Below, in pieces: positions 34,650-40,873 of a DNA stretch of 40,873 nucleotides. The notes below the pieces were generated by a model. The model was given only the letters and a program-made list of their open reading frames with translations, had not been told where the DNA came from and did not search any database. The stretch's first letter is position 1, and every line of letters begins with the position of its first letter. The stretch lies in contig SVSQ01000007.1 of assembly GCA_015064245.1 (NCBI GenBank), positions 1 through 40,873 on the forward strand. The letters run 5' to 3'. The position numbers and the translations under genes were made by a program. The stretch comes from Oscillospiraceae bacterium. GTDB lineage: Bacteria; Bacillota; Clostridia; Oscillospirales; CAG-272.

Positions 34650-34688
34650 AAAAAAGCTTAAACCTCATTTTGAAGTTTAAGCTTTTTT
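34650..34688. terminator. Bidirectional intrinsic terminator between the editing protein and GH29 genes
   Basis: AAGCTTAAAC (34654-34663) pairs perfectly with GTTTAAGCTT (34675-34684), flanked by A-runs and T-runs. It lies between convergent genes. Confidence 0.92.
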
Positions 34689-34691
34689 ATA

Positions 34692-35894
34692 TTACCACTC
34701 TATTTCAAGCACTATCGGCTCGCTTACGAATTCGTCTGATGGGATCCCGTAAATATGGAGGAACGGCGCCGACGCTTTTCCCGTTTTTCCGTCGAAAAAC
34801 TCCGGCAGGGGTTCGATGGCAAAGGGCAGTTCCGCGCCGCTATTCATAAGGCGCACCTTCTTCGGAGAACCCGGATAATTCTTCAAAGCCACGGATTCCG
34901 AGATGATGCCGTTGTAAAAATGCAGGTAGGTCTTTCCGTTCTTCTTAGTGGCGATGTATTTATCATGCCTTGGCTCGTAGCTGAAGGGGTCATGCTCGGC
35001 GCACTCAAGACAGCCCTCCATTCTATTGTACCAATCCGCTACCGCCATAAGCTTTTCCGTATATTTTTCATCGATGACGCCTTTTGCGTTCGGTCCGACG
35101 TTCAACAGATAGCTTCCGCCCATGGACATTATTCTGTCGATCGAGCAGCAGAGGTGGCGCTTAGTATAGAAATCCTCCTGCGCTCTGTAGCCCCAGCTCT
35201 GCTGTCCTACGGAATTACAAGCCTCCGTCATTCTGGTGAAGCTGACGCCTTCCGCCGCCTGATATTCTCTTTCCGGTGTCGAGAAGTCCCCCTTATCCCA
35301 GCCTCTGTCGTTTATGTAAATGCCGGGCTGAAGCTTTCTCACCAGCTCATTGAGGGACGGATCCTCGATCTTTGGCGGGATATCCCAGAAAAACGTATAG
35401 ATCGGCCCGTAATTTGTAAGAAGCTCGGTAACCTGATTTTTAACGTACTCTCTGTATTTTTCCGTATCCGAGGTATCCATGCGGGCAGATTTCCACTGGT
35501 GCGTGGACGCGGGGTTGTATCCGTACTCATGATGCCAATCGGGGTTTGAATAGTAGAATGACAGCAGCATACCGTGCTTTTTACACGCGTCGGCGAGCAT
35601 TTTTAGCACGTCCTTGCCGTACGGCGTGTTCATTATGTTATAATCGGTGTATTTGGTATCCCACATACAGAAGCCGTCGTGGTGCTTCGCAGTTATGCAG
35701 ATATATTTCATGCCCGCCTTTTTAGCAAGGAGGACCCACTGCTCGGGATCGTAGTCTGCGGGATCGAACTCATTTGCAAGTCCCTCGTAATACGCTCTGT
35801 CAAGATCGTATCTTGCGATAGCCTGCTCGTGAAGTCCTGTGAGGGAATATATTCCCCAATGGATAAACATTCCGAATTTGTTTTCGTGTGTCAT
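34692..35894 (-). CDS. GH29 alpha-L-fucosidase, intracellular
   Basis: A 400-residue GH29 enzyme. The N-terminus has NKFGMFIHWGIYSL, and the substrate-binding His cluster is in CITAKHHDGFCMWDT (66-80). The likely nucleophile is D171 in YTFFWDIPP, and SMGGSYLLNVGPNAKGVID gives the barrel end. A short C-terminal beta domain follows. It removes terminal alpha-fucose from host-type glycans. No signal peptide is seen, so imported oligosaccharides are the likely substrate, matching the leaderless GH20 and PL8 genes of this window. The gene is 20 bases downstream of holA on the same strand and has a GAAAGAAGGA ribosome binding site, so it appears to be co-transcribed with a replication gene, an unusual pairing. 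Confidence 0.9.
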   Translation of the reverse strand: MTHENKFGMFIHWGIYSLTGLHEQAIARYDLDRAYYEGLANEFDPADYDPEQWVLLAKKAGMKYICITAKHHDGFCMWDTKYTDYNIMNTPYGKDVLKMLADACKKHGMLLSFYYSNPDWHHEYGYNPASTHQWKSARMDTSDTEKYREYVKNQVTELLTNYGPIYTFFWDIPPKIEDPSLNELVRKLQPGIYINDRGWDKGDFSTPEREYQAAEGVSFTRMTEACNSVGQQSWGYRAQEDFYTKRHLCCSIDRIMSMGGSYLLNVGPNAKGVIDEKYTEKLMAVADWYNRMEGCLECAEHDPFSYEPRHDKYIATKKNGKTYLHFYNGIISESVALKNYPGSPKKVRLMNSGAELPFAIEPLPEFFDGKTGKASAPFLHIYGIPSDEFVSEPIVLEIEW

Positions 35895-35914
35895 ACAAAA
35901 TTCCTTCTTTCCTC

Positions 35915-36961
35915 TTATCTCATCGTTGCTAAAATAACCAGCTTATCAAGCTCCGTATAGCTTTCAAGCGACGTGCTTTTGAGCTTCACGTCCGTATCGC
36001 AACAGAATCTGAGCAGCTTTTTCAGCCGTACCGTACTGCGCTTCGCGGCGCTTCTTTTATATATTCCCAGCTTATATTCGTGCATTTTCAGCTCTTTTGA
36101 TATCTCGCGGTCGTTAAGTCCGCTGTCTATGAGAGTTTTTACCGTATACAGATCGGCAATTACCTTTGTAACGCTTCCGAGGATTATTACCGGCTTCTCT
36201 TTTCTCAGCTTCATATCTGAAAGTATCGCCATAGCCTTGTCCGTATCCGCTTCAAGCAGAGCGTTTGAAAAGTCAAATGCGTTTATCTCCATGTTCTGAC
36301 AGCAAACGGTCTTGACGTCCTCTGCGGTAACGGTGCTTCTTCCGCACGCTTTAACGTACGCCGAGACCTTTTCGATCTCGTTTGACAGCACGAACATATC
36401 TCTTCCGCATCTTGTCACCATAAGCTCGCAAACGCCGTTTTCAAAGCTGAGCTTTTCCGAAATAAAATGTCTTGACGTCCATTTCGACAGCTTGAGATCG
36501 CTTTCGCGCGGGAAATGAACAGGAACTGCTACCTCCGCAAGCCGCTGAAGGGCTTTTGACGGATTTTTTGGAATAAAGCCCTCGTCGAATTCATCCTTCA
36601 CCGTATAGATCACGGTTATAACGTCGGGAGAGGCATCCTCCAGCATAGATATCAGAGCCTTCCATTCGCTTTCCTTCAGTGAGCTAAACTGTATCTCGTG
36701 AAGCTCGCAAAGAGTTTTACCCTCAAAAAATCCCAGCGCCGATGTCTGAAGAGCGTCGGTCATCTTTTCGGTATCGAAATCGATACAGCTGATCTTTTTA
36801 TGTCTGAAAATCCCGTCCTCGTCACCGCCGAGCACGCTTTTTCTTATTTCGGACAGATAGAACTGCTTCATATATTCCTCTTCACCGAAAAAGAAATATA
36901 TTCCGTTCAGCCCGAATTTTATCTTGTCTTTAAGATCTGAGGAATTGATTATCTGATTCAT
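35915..36961 (-). CDS. holA: DNA polymerase III delta subunit
   Basis: A 348-residue clamp-loader delta subunit. The N-terminal domain has YFFFGEEEYMKQFYLSEIRK, the degenerate P-loop region of the family (no functional Walker A), and the SSLKESEWKALISMLEDASP region. The middle has HFPRESDLKLSKWTSRHF and the helical SNEIEKVSAYVKACG. The C-terminal collar includes DREISKELKMHEYKLGIYKR and SYTELDKLVILA. It opens the beta clamp together with gamma/tau and delta prime. The start follows GAGGAG closely. It lies 18 bases after the DUF1934 gene. Confidence 0.92.
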   Translation of the reverse strand: MNQIINSSDLKDKIKFGLNGIYFFFGEEEYMKQFYLSEIRKSVLGGDEDGIFRHKKISCIDFDTEKMTDALQTSALGFFEGKTLCELHEIQFSSLKESEWKALISMLEDASPDVITVIYTVKDEFDEGFIPKNPSKALQRLAEVAVPVHFPRESDLKLSKWTSRHFISEKLSFENGVCELMVTRCGRDMFVLSNEIEKVSAYVKACGRSTVTAEDVKTVCCQNMEINAFDFSNALLEADTDKAMAILSDMKLRKEKPVIILGSVTKVIADLYTVKTLIDSGLNDREISKELKMHEYKLGIYKRSAAKRSTVRLKKLLRFCCDTDVKLKSTSLESYTELDKLVILATMR

Positions 36962-36979
36962 AGCTCCTCGCTTTCGGTT

Positions 36980-37480
36980 TTAGTGTCTTATATGCTCGAC
37001 CTTCAAGGTCATCTTACTGCCGTCCGCGGGAACGCCGTTTATCTCCACGGTATAATCTACGCTCAGCGTTCCGCCCCTTTCATACGTTACTGTGTTAAGT
37101 ATATCCTCCGTGCAAACTATGAACTCAAGGGGGAACGGTCCCATATTGAAGCTGCAGATCTGACGCCTTTGCTTATCGTCGAAAACGTACGCCCCGTTTC
37201 CCATAGCGGTCTTTACCATGATCACAGAGTTTGGGGAGGCTTCATTAAAGCTGAATATCAGCTTGGATTCCCTCATTCCCAGCAGCGGTCCGTTATCGAA
37301 AACGATAGATACGTTTCCCTTTTCTCTGGATATCACTCCGTCCAGCTCCATATACTGCGGCTCCGCTTCGCCAAAGATCTCCTCCGCCTCTTCTTCACCG
37401 TTCGGATCGATCCTTTTTACGTTGCTCCAGAATTCCTTTGGCTTATTTGTGAATTTTATTTTTACAGCTTTTACTCCCAT
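36980..37480 (-). CDS. DUF1934 domain, calycin-like protein
   Basis: A 166-residue protein of the DUF1934 (YwiB-like) group, small beta-barrel proteins of Firmicutes with a lipocalin/calycin-type fold and no firm function. Here the strands MKLK-like NVSIVFDNGPLLGMRESKLI, ANSVIMVKTAMGNGAYVFDD-like segments (SVIMVKTAMGNGAYVF), PFPLEFIVCTEDI and GTLSVDYTVEINGVPADGS alternate in the expected way. The start at 37480 lies directly against copy B of the three-hairpin leader, which supplies GGAG eight bases upstream. It is first in a DUF1934-holA-GH29 run on the minus strand. Confidence 0.85.
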   Translation of the reverse strand: MGVKAVKIKFTNKPKEFWSNVKRIDPNGEEEAEEIFGEAEPQYMELDGVISREKGNVSIVFDNGPLLGMRESKLIFSFNEASPNSVIMVKTAMGNGAYVFDDKQRRQICSFNMGPFPLEFIVCTEDILNTVTYERGGTLSVDYTVEINGVPADGSKMTLKVEHIRH

Positions 37481-37620
37481 TTAAATCTCCATTCCGCTGT
37501 CCTTTGGACAGCCGCACAAATAGTGGACGAATTTACTTTGTTTGGCATCGCGAAACAAAGTAAATTCAGGCGTGAAACAGGTGAATTTTTGATGCGCTCA
37601 AATTAAGCTTTCACGCTATT
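37481..37620 (-). promoter_or_regulatory. Three-hairpin leader element, copy B, abutting the DUF1934 start codon
   Basis: Stem 3 is GCTGTCC/GGACAGC at 37496-37512. Stem 2 is a 15-base perfect stem GAATTTACTTTGTTT/AAACAAAGTAAATTC at 37529-37567, longer than in copy A. Stem 1 is GCGTGAAA/TTTCACGC (37570-37577, 37609-37616). Differences from copy A in stem 2 keep pairing, and the region between stem 2 and the ATG is nearly invariant. This is conservation beyond what two unrelated leaders should share. Confidence 0.75.
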
Positions 37621-37653
37621 ACCTCTTAAAACTTCGTTTATATGAATTAAAAC

Positions 37654-37683
37654 TTGAACCGTGGTTATCATACGAATTATAAC
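37654..37683 (+). promoter_or_regulatory. Possible promoter of the 48-residue peptide gene
   Basis: TTGAAC (37654-37659) and TATAAC (37678-37683) with an 18-base spacer, 27 bases before the ATG. It diverges from leader copy B. Confidence 0.55.
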
Positions 37684-37709
37684 GCTCAATATGAAAGGGT
37701 CATCTGAAA

Positions 37710-37856
37710 ATGAAAAAGAATCTCCTCTCTCTTATAGTAACCGCGGCTGTCTGCGCCTCTGTAATGCTTGCGGTCATGGGCATATACCGTCTGATCGCCG
37801 AGCCCGTTTTCAAAGCTCCTCCCGAGAGCGCTCTCGCTTTCATAAGTATATTATAA
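37710..37856 (+). CDS. Small membrane peptide (48 residues)
   Basis: A short gene with AAAGGG about ten bases upstream of the ATG. The peptide starts MKKNLLSLIVTAAVCASVML and has one hydrophobic segment (about 5-24), then a short tail with Pro and acidic residues (YRLIAEPVFKAPPESALAF). It could be a single-pass membrane peptide or a small secreted peptide with an uncleaved signal. The upstream promoter-like sequence and the strong terminator five bases downstream make it a real transcription unit rather than a chance frame. Function unknown; I know no family for it. Confidence 0.55.
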   Translation: MKKNLLSLIVTAAVCASVMLAVMGIYRLIAEPVFKAPPESALAFISIL

Positions 37857-37860
37857 ACTT

Positions 37861-37895
37861 AAAAGCGCGGCTTGTCAATAACATCCGCGCTTTTT
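37861..37895. terminator. Bidirectional intrinsic terminator between the small peptide gene and rnr
   Basis: AAAAGCGCGG (37861-37870) pairs with CCGCGCTTTT (37885-37894) around a 14-base loop, with T- and A-runs on the flanks. Confidence 0.88.
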
Positions 37896-37901
37896 ATAAT
37901 T

Positions 37902-39989
37902 TTATTTGCTTCTCAGATGCTTTATCCGCCTCATAGAGCCCTCTGAGCGGCGCGCTCCCGTTTCGCGCTTGTTTGTATAGATAAAGCTGTCCGGCTCGTC
38001 GGCAAGCTCGAAATCCACCTTCTGCGAGGATATATCCGCGCTTTTTACTATAACCCTGACCTTATGGCCCAAGGCGTAGGTCTTCGCGGCGCAGGACAAG
38101 GTCATGTTCTCCTCGTCGTACCAATACCGATTCTTCATCAATGCGAGCGGAACCAGTCCCTCGCAGGTGTTTTCAAGACAGCAGAACAGTCCGAAGGAGG
38201 TTACCGAGCTTATTACAGCGTCGAATTCCTCGCCTACGTGCCTGCTGAGATATATGGTTTTGTAAAGCTCCTCTATGCTTCTTTCCGCCTCAAGCGCTCT
38301 GAGCTCACATTCGGACGACTGCTTCGCCGATCTCGATGCAAACGGGGCGTATTTTTTCGACGTTTCGGAAGCGCTTCCGCACTCCAGCATGTACGATAAA
38401 ATCCTGTGAACGCTCAGATCGGGGTAACGTCGAATGGGGGAGGTGAAGTGGCAATAGCACTCGCTCGACAGTCCGAAATGTCCCGACTTTCTTTCGCTGT
38501 ACTTTGCTTTCTGCATAGTGCGGAGAAGCATATACGACACGGGATATCCTATGCCGTTTTTACGCGCTTTCTCAAGTATTTTTCCGAAATAACGGGGCGT
38601 CACGCTTTCTTTTTTTACGTATTCGGGGTTCAGCTTCAGATTGTGAGCGAATTTTATGAAATCCGCTACCTTTTCTCTGTCGGGGATCTCGTGTATTCGG
38701 TAAACGCAGGGGCAGCCTTTTTCGGTAAGCCATGAAGCTATCGCCTCGTTTGCGCACAGCATGAACTGCTCTATCAGCCGTTCTGCAGTTCCCCTATCTC
38801 GTTTTACTATCTCAATGGGCTCTCCCTTTTCGTCAAGGACGATTTTTCCTTCCTCTGAATCAAGCTCCAGCGCACCCCGTCTCTCGCTTTTACGCTTCAG
38901 CAGAGTATAAAGAGACAATGCGTTTTCAAGCGCATCGGGCAGCAGGACTGCGTATTTTTCCGTAATTTCCGCTCCTTCCGTTCCTTCAATCAGCTCGTTG
39001 ACCTCGGAATAAACGCCCCTTACCTTTGAACGGATCATAGTTTTTTTCGGCGTTACCTTTTGTATCTCGCCGAACTTGTCCAGCTCTATCATAGCCGAAA
39101 GCGCGTATCGGTCAACTCCGCTGTTCAGGGAGCATATTCCGTTAGATATCGCCACGGGCAGCATGGGAACGACCTTATCCGCAAAATAAATGCTCGTTCC
39201 CCTCTCGAACGCCGCTTTATCAAGCTCCGAGCCTTCCTTAACGTACTCGGAAACGTCCGCGATGTGAACCCCAAGCAGATAGTTTTCGCCTATCTTTTCC
39301 ACCGATATTGCGTCGTCCAGATCCTTTGCATCCGCGCCGTCGATAGTGAATATAAGTTTTTCTCGCAGATCTTCCCTTCCCTCCGGAGTCAAAACCGAAT
39401 GCTCGTACCTTCCTGCTTCCTCCTCAGCCTCTTTGCTGAATTTTGTGATGACACCGCAGCTGTGCAGTATAGCGCTGTAATTCGCCGAGCGGGTGCAACC
39501 GTCGCCGAATACCGCTATGACCTCGCCTCCCGCGTCGTCCAGCGCGTCAACGGGATAATAGGTGATCTTTACCGCCACTTTGTCTCCGTCCTTGACCGAA
39601 ACTCCGCTTTTGTTTTCCGTAACGTACACTGCGAATCTCAGTTTGGTATCGTCAGGCTCGACGTAGAAGCAATCCTCTTCCCTTTCGTCCTCATAAAACG
39701 TGCCGATCACCTCTTTGACCGCGCGCTCCTCTATTTCCGTAACTCTTACGTCTCTGCCCCTGCCGACCGTCTTAACTTTGACCTTATCACCGTTCATCGC
39801 GCCCATGGTAAGCTCAAGATCGACGTAATACTTGTTTTCGGCTAACTCGCCGTCTGTTTTTTCCTCAAAAAATATTCCGCCGCTCGATGTCGAAATAAAT
39901 TTTCCTACCATTTCGCGGGCTGCTTTATGTTTTTCGTAAAGTCTGCCCGCTTTTAGCTGTCTTCTTTTTCCGTTTCTGTTTTTCTTCAT
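37902..39989 (-). CDS. rnr: Ribonuclease R
   Basis: A 695-residue 3'-5' exoribonuclease. The basic N-terminus (MKKNRNGKRRQLKAG) leads to OB/cold-shock-type domains (about 30-200). The RNB catalytic core has TIDGADAKDLDDAISVE with the metal-binding Asp cluster, GVHIADVSEYVKEGSELDKA and LNSGVDRYALSAMIELD. RIHEIPDREKVADFIKFA and HFTSPIRRYPDLSVHRIL follow, all diagnostic. An S1 domain (GEEFDAVISSVTSFGLFCCL) ends the protein, with a basic tail. It degrades structured RNA. The order secG-rnr on one strand is common in Firmicutes; here a terminator after secG separates them by about 150 bases. A TAAAGGA-like site precedes the ATG. Confidence 0.95.
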   Translation of the reverse strand: MKKNRNGKRRQLKAGRLYEKHKAAREMVGKFISTSSGGIFFEEKTDGELAENKYYVDLELTMGAMNGDKVKVKTVGRGRDVRVTEIEERAVKEVIGTFYEDEREEDCFYVEPDDTKLRFAVYVTENKSGVSVKDGDKVAVKITYYPVDALDDAGGEVIAVFGDGCTRSANYSAILHSCGVITKFSKEAEEEAGRYEHSVLTPEGREDLREKLIFTIDGADAKDLDDAISVEKIGENYLLGVHIADVSEYVKEGSELDKAAFERGTSIYFADKVVPMLPVAISNGICSLNSGVDRYALSAMIELDKFGEIQKVTPKKTMIRSKVRGVYSEVNELIEGTEGAEITEKYAVLLPDALENALSLYTLLKRKSERRGALELDSEEGKIVLDEKGEPIEIVKRDRGTAERLIEQFMLCANEAIASWLTEKGCPCVYRIHEIPDREKVADFIKFAHNLKLNPEYVKKESVTPRYFGKILEKARKNGIGYPVSYMLLRTMQKAKYSERKSGHFGLSSECYCHFTSPIRRYPDLSVHRILSYMLECGSASETSKKYAPFASRSAKQSSECELRALEAERSIEELYKTIYLSRHVGEEFDAVISSVTSFGLFCCLENTCEGLVPLALMKNRYWYDEENMTLSCAAKTYALGHKVRVIVKSADISSQKVDFELADEPDSFIYTNKRETGARRSEGSMRRIKHLRSK

Positions 39990-40097
39990 TTTATAACTAT
40001 TCCTTTATTCCGCAAAATACTTGATTTTAATCCTTTTCGCTTCCTTCAATATATAAATATACGTTTATTTTTTCTTTACTCCGATTTTTTATGCAAC

Positions 40098-40132
40098 AAA
40101 AAACTCGCCCGTGATTTCTCAAAGGCGAGTTT
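40098..40132 (-). terminator. Intrinsic terminator after secG
   Basis: AAACTCGCC (40101-40109) pairs with GGCGAGTTT (40124-40132). On the minus strand it is followed by TTTTTTGTTG. Confidence 0.88.
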
Positions 40133-40141
40133 ACGTTTTTC

Positions 40142-40453
40142 TTACTCTGTTACTGTATCAGTTACTTCAGAACCCTGAAGAGCATCGTCAAAAGCGTCAT
40201 CCTGAGCGTCTCTGTTGGGCTTGTCCTGGAAAATATAAACTACAAGTACAAGTACAACGAATACGATTGCAACGATGGTCGTAAGCTTGGACAATGTCTT
40301 GTCGATAGCCTTGCCCTTCGTCTTTCCAAAGAATGTCTCAGCGCCTCCTGCGATAGTACCGGACAATTTCTTGGACTTTCCGGACTGCATCAAAACCGCA
40401 AAAATAAGAAATACTGAAGCAACGATAAGTACTATACCAAATGCGATATCCAT
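40142..40453 (-). CDS. secG: Preprotein translocase subunit SecG
   Basis: A 103-residue protein with two hydrophobic helices (residues 5-22 and about 60-77). Between them is the conserved cytoplasmic loop MQSGKSKKLSGTIAGGAETF followed by FGKTKGKAIDKTLSKLT, the classical SecG signature. The acidic C-terminal tail (DDAFDDALQGSEVTDTVTE) extends beyond the usual ~75 residues. It forms part of the SecYEG channel. GAGGAG precedes the ATG, and a promoter lies 67 bases upstream. Confidence 0.95.
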   Translation of the reverse strand: MDIAFGIVLIVASVFLIFAVLMQSGKSKKLSGTIAGGAETFFGKTKGKAIDKTLSKLTTIVAIVFVVLVLVVYIFQDKPNRDAQDDAFDDALQGSEVTDTVTE

Positions 40454-40519
40454 TATTTTCTCCTCTTTTATAGAAATCGGTCACACGGCGCAATACACCC
40501 TGTGTTATATCTTATGACA

Positions 40520-40548
40520 ATTATACCATACTAATTTCCAAATTTCAA
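40520..40548 (-). promoter_or_regulatory. Promoter of secG
   Basis: On the minus strand TTGAAA (plus 40543-40548) and TATAAT (plus 40520-40525) with a 17-base spacer. Confidence 0.75.
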
Positions 40549-40588
40549 GTCTTTTTAAAAAATAGTTATTAAAATTTATTTATTATTA

Positions 40589-40617
40589 TTGACTTTTCAT
40601 TTCATTTGTGGTATAGT
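40589..40617 (+). promoter_or_regulatory. Promoter reading toward the window end
   Basis: TTGACT (40589-40594) and TATAGT (40612-40617) with a 17-base spacer in a very AT-rich region. No coding sequence follows; the transcript would contain an unassigned stretch and then the tRNA-Ser-like sequence at 40806. Confidence 0.72.
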
Positions 40618-40623
40618 ATTATA

Positions 40624-40805
40624 GTCGCGATAAGTCATTGTGCCTGCGCTTGAAAATTTGCGAGCATATCGGTCGCAAAAACGCTAAAAAGCCTTGTAAA
40701 CACTGACTTTTTCGGCACTCCAACAACAGCACAAAAGTGCATTTCTAAAAATATTTCTAAAAAATTTAATATCCGATGAAATCTGCCACACGGCAGTTCA
40801 TATAC
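40624..40805 (+). other. Unassigned non-coding stretch, possible structured leader or small RNA
   Basis: About 180 transcribed bases without an open reading frame of note. Complementary pairs are AAGTCA (40632-40637) with TGACTT (40704-40709), and GTGCC (40640-40644) with GGCAC (40714-40718). Their order (a, b, a', b') means both can form only as a pseudoknot. A local hairpin CTGCC/GGCAG is at 40783-40796, and GCAC/GTGC lies near 40729-40740. It does not match tmRNA, SRP RNA, RNase P RNA or a T-box by eye. It could be a tRNA precursor leader. Confidence 0.35.
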
Positions 40806-40873
40806 GGAGGGATATCGAAGTGGTCATAACGAGGCGGTCTTGAAATTTGTACTCGTTATTGGAAGGCTTATCC
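40806..40873 (+). tRNA. tRNA-Ser(UGA)-like 5' half, incomplete or interrupted
   Basis: GGAGGGA begins a tRNA-Ser acceptor stem, followed by TA, the D-stem TCG/CGA with loop AAGTGGTCATAA, and GCGGTCTTGAAA, which is anticodon-stem 5' strand plus loop with anticodon TGA. The expected 3' strand (ACCGC) is absent; instead TTTGTACTCGTTATTGGAAG follows. CTCGTTAT (40852-40859) is the perfect reverse complement of ATAACGAG (40826-40833) in the D-loop region. The window ends before a variable arm, T-arm or acceptor 3' strand can be seen. Either the gene is interrupted near position 38, or the last ~30 bases are an assembly artefact. Confidence 0.45.

Noticed and set aside
40806..40873. Group I intron interrupting the tRNA
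   Set aside because: GGTCTT can pair with AAGGCT downstream as a P1-like helix, but the required U-G pair at the splice site is not seen and no conserved intron core is visible before the window ends.

Overview
The window looks like chromosomal DNA of an uncultured, carbohydrate-using Bacillota bacterium, most likely class Clostridia of a gut type. The grounds are strong AGGAG-type ribosome binding sites, TTGACA/TATAAT promoters with mostly 17-bp spacers, short lipoprotein signal peptides, an endonuclease-type MutL, a DUF1934 protein beside holA, and three intracellular host-glycan enzymes (GH20, GH29, PL8). This placement is inference; no rRNA marker is present. The window starts inside a gene and ends inside a tRNA-like sequence, so both ends may be assembly ends.

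Layout. 1-2.2 kb: a partial glycosidase-like gene, a decayed large serine recombinase (frameshift plus internal deletion, its tail reading into a dispersed repeat) and a serine hydrolase. 2.3-11 kb: a run of plus-strand genes (ASCH protein, two GNATs, GH20, beta-helix protein, class-I glutamine amidotransferase-like hydrolase, M20 amidohydrolase, another GNAT, a P-loop kinase and a short inorganic pyrophosphatase), closely spaced and probably largely co-transcribed. 11.2-13.3 kb: a minus-strand purine operon in which the usual bifunctional PurH is replaced by a stand-alone AICAR transformylase plus an archaeal-type IMP cyclohydrolase, behind a probable ZTP riboswitch with a terminator. 13.7-18.7 kb: three tandem paralogous solute-binding lipoproteins, each with its own promoter and terminator. 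18.7-20.9 kb: a PL8-type lyase. 21-29.3 kb: miaB, mutS, a 0.8-kb repeat island, mutL and tgt. 29.3-32.8 kb: HIT protein, a two-helix membrane protein, serA and serC. 33-34.6 kb: DMT transporter and a YbaK-type editing protein. 34.7-37.5 kb: DUF1934-holA-GH29 operon. 37.7-40.5 kb: a 48-residue membrane peptide, rnr and secG. The end holds a promoter, an unassigned leader and the 5' half of a tRNA-Ser.

How it fits together. The lipoproteins may capture oligosaccharides that are cut inside the cell by the leaderless PL8, GH20 and GH29 enzymes, while the rest is housekeeping (purines, serine, mismatch repair, tRNA modification, RNA decay, secretion). The least explained content is non-coding. First, two intergenic elements share 19-nt imperfect terminal inverted repeats and carry three hairpins with differing but complementary stems around a constant 26-nt loop. 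Second, two copies of a roughly 140-nt three-hairpin leader sit directly against the start codons of two unrelated genes. Third, a GGCGCC-centred repeat is dispersed in the first 11 kb. No CRISPR array, complete insertion sequence or prophage was seen.
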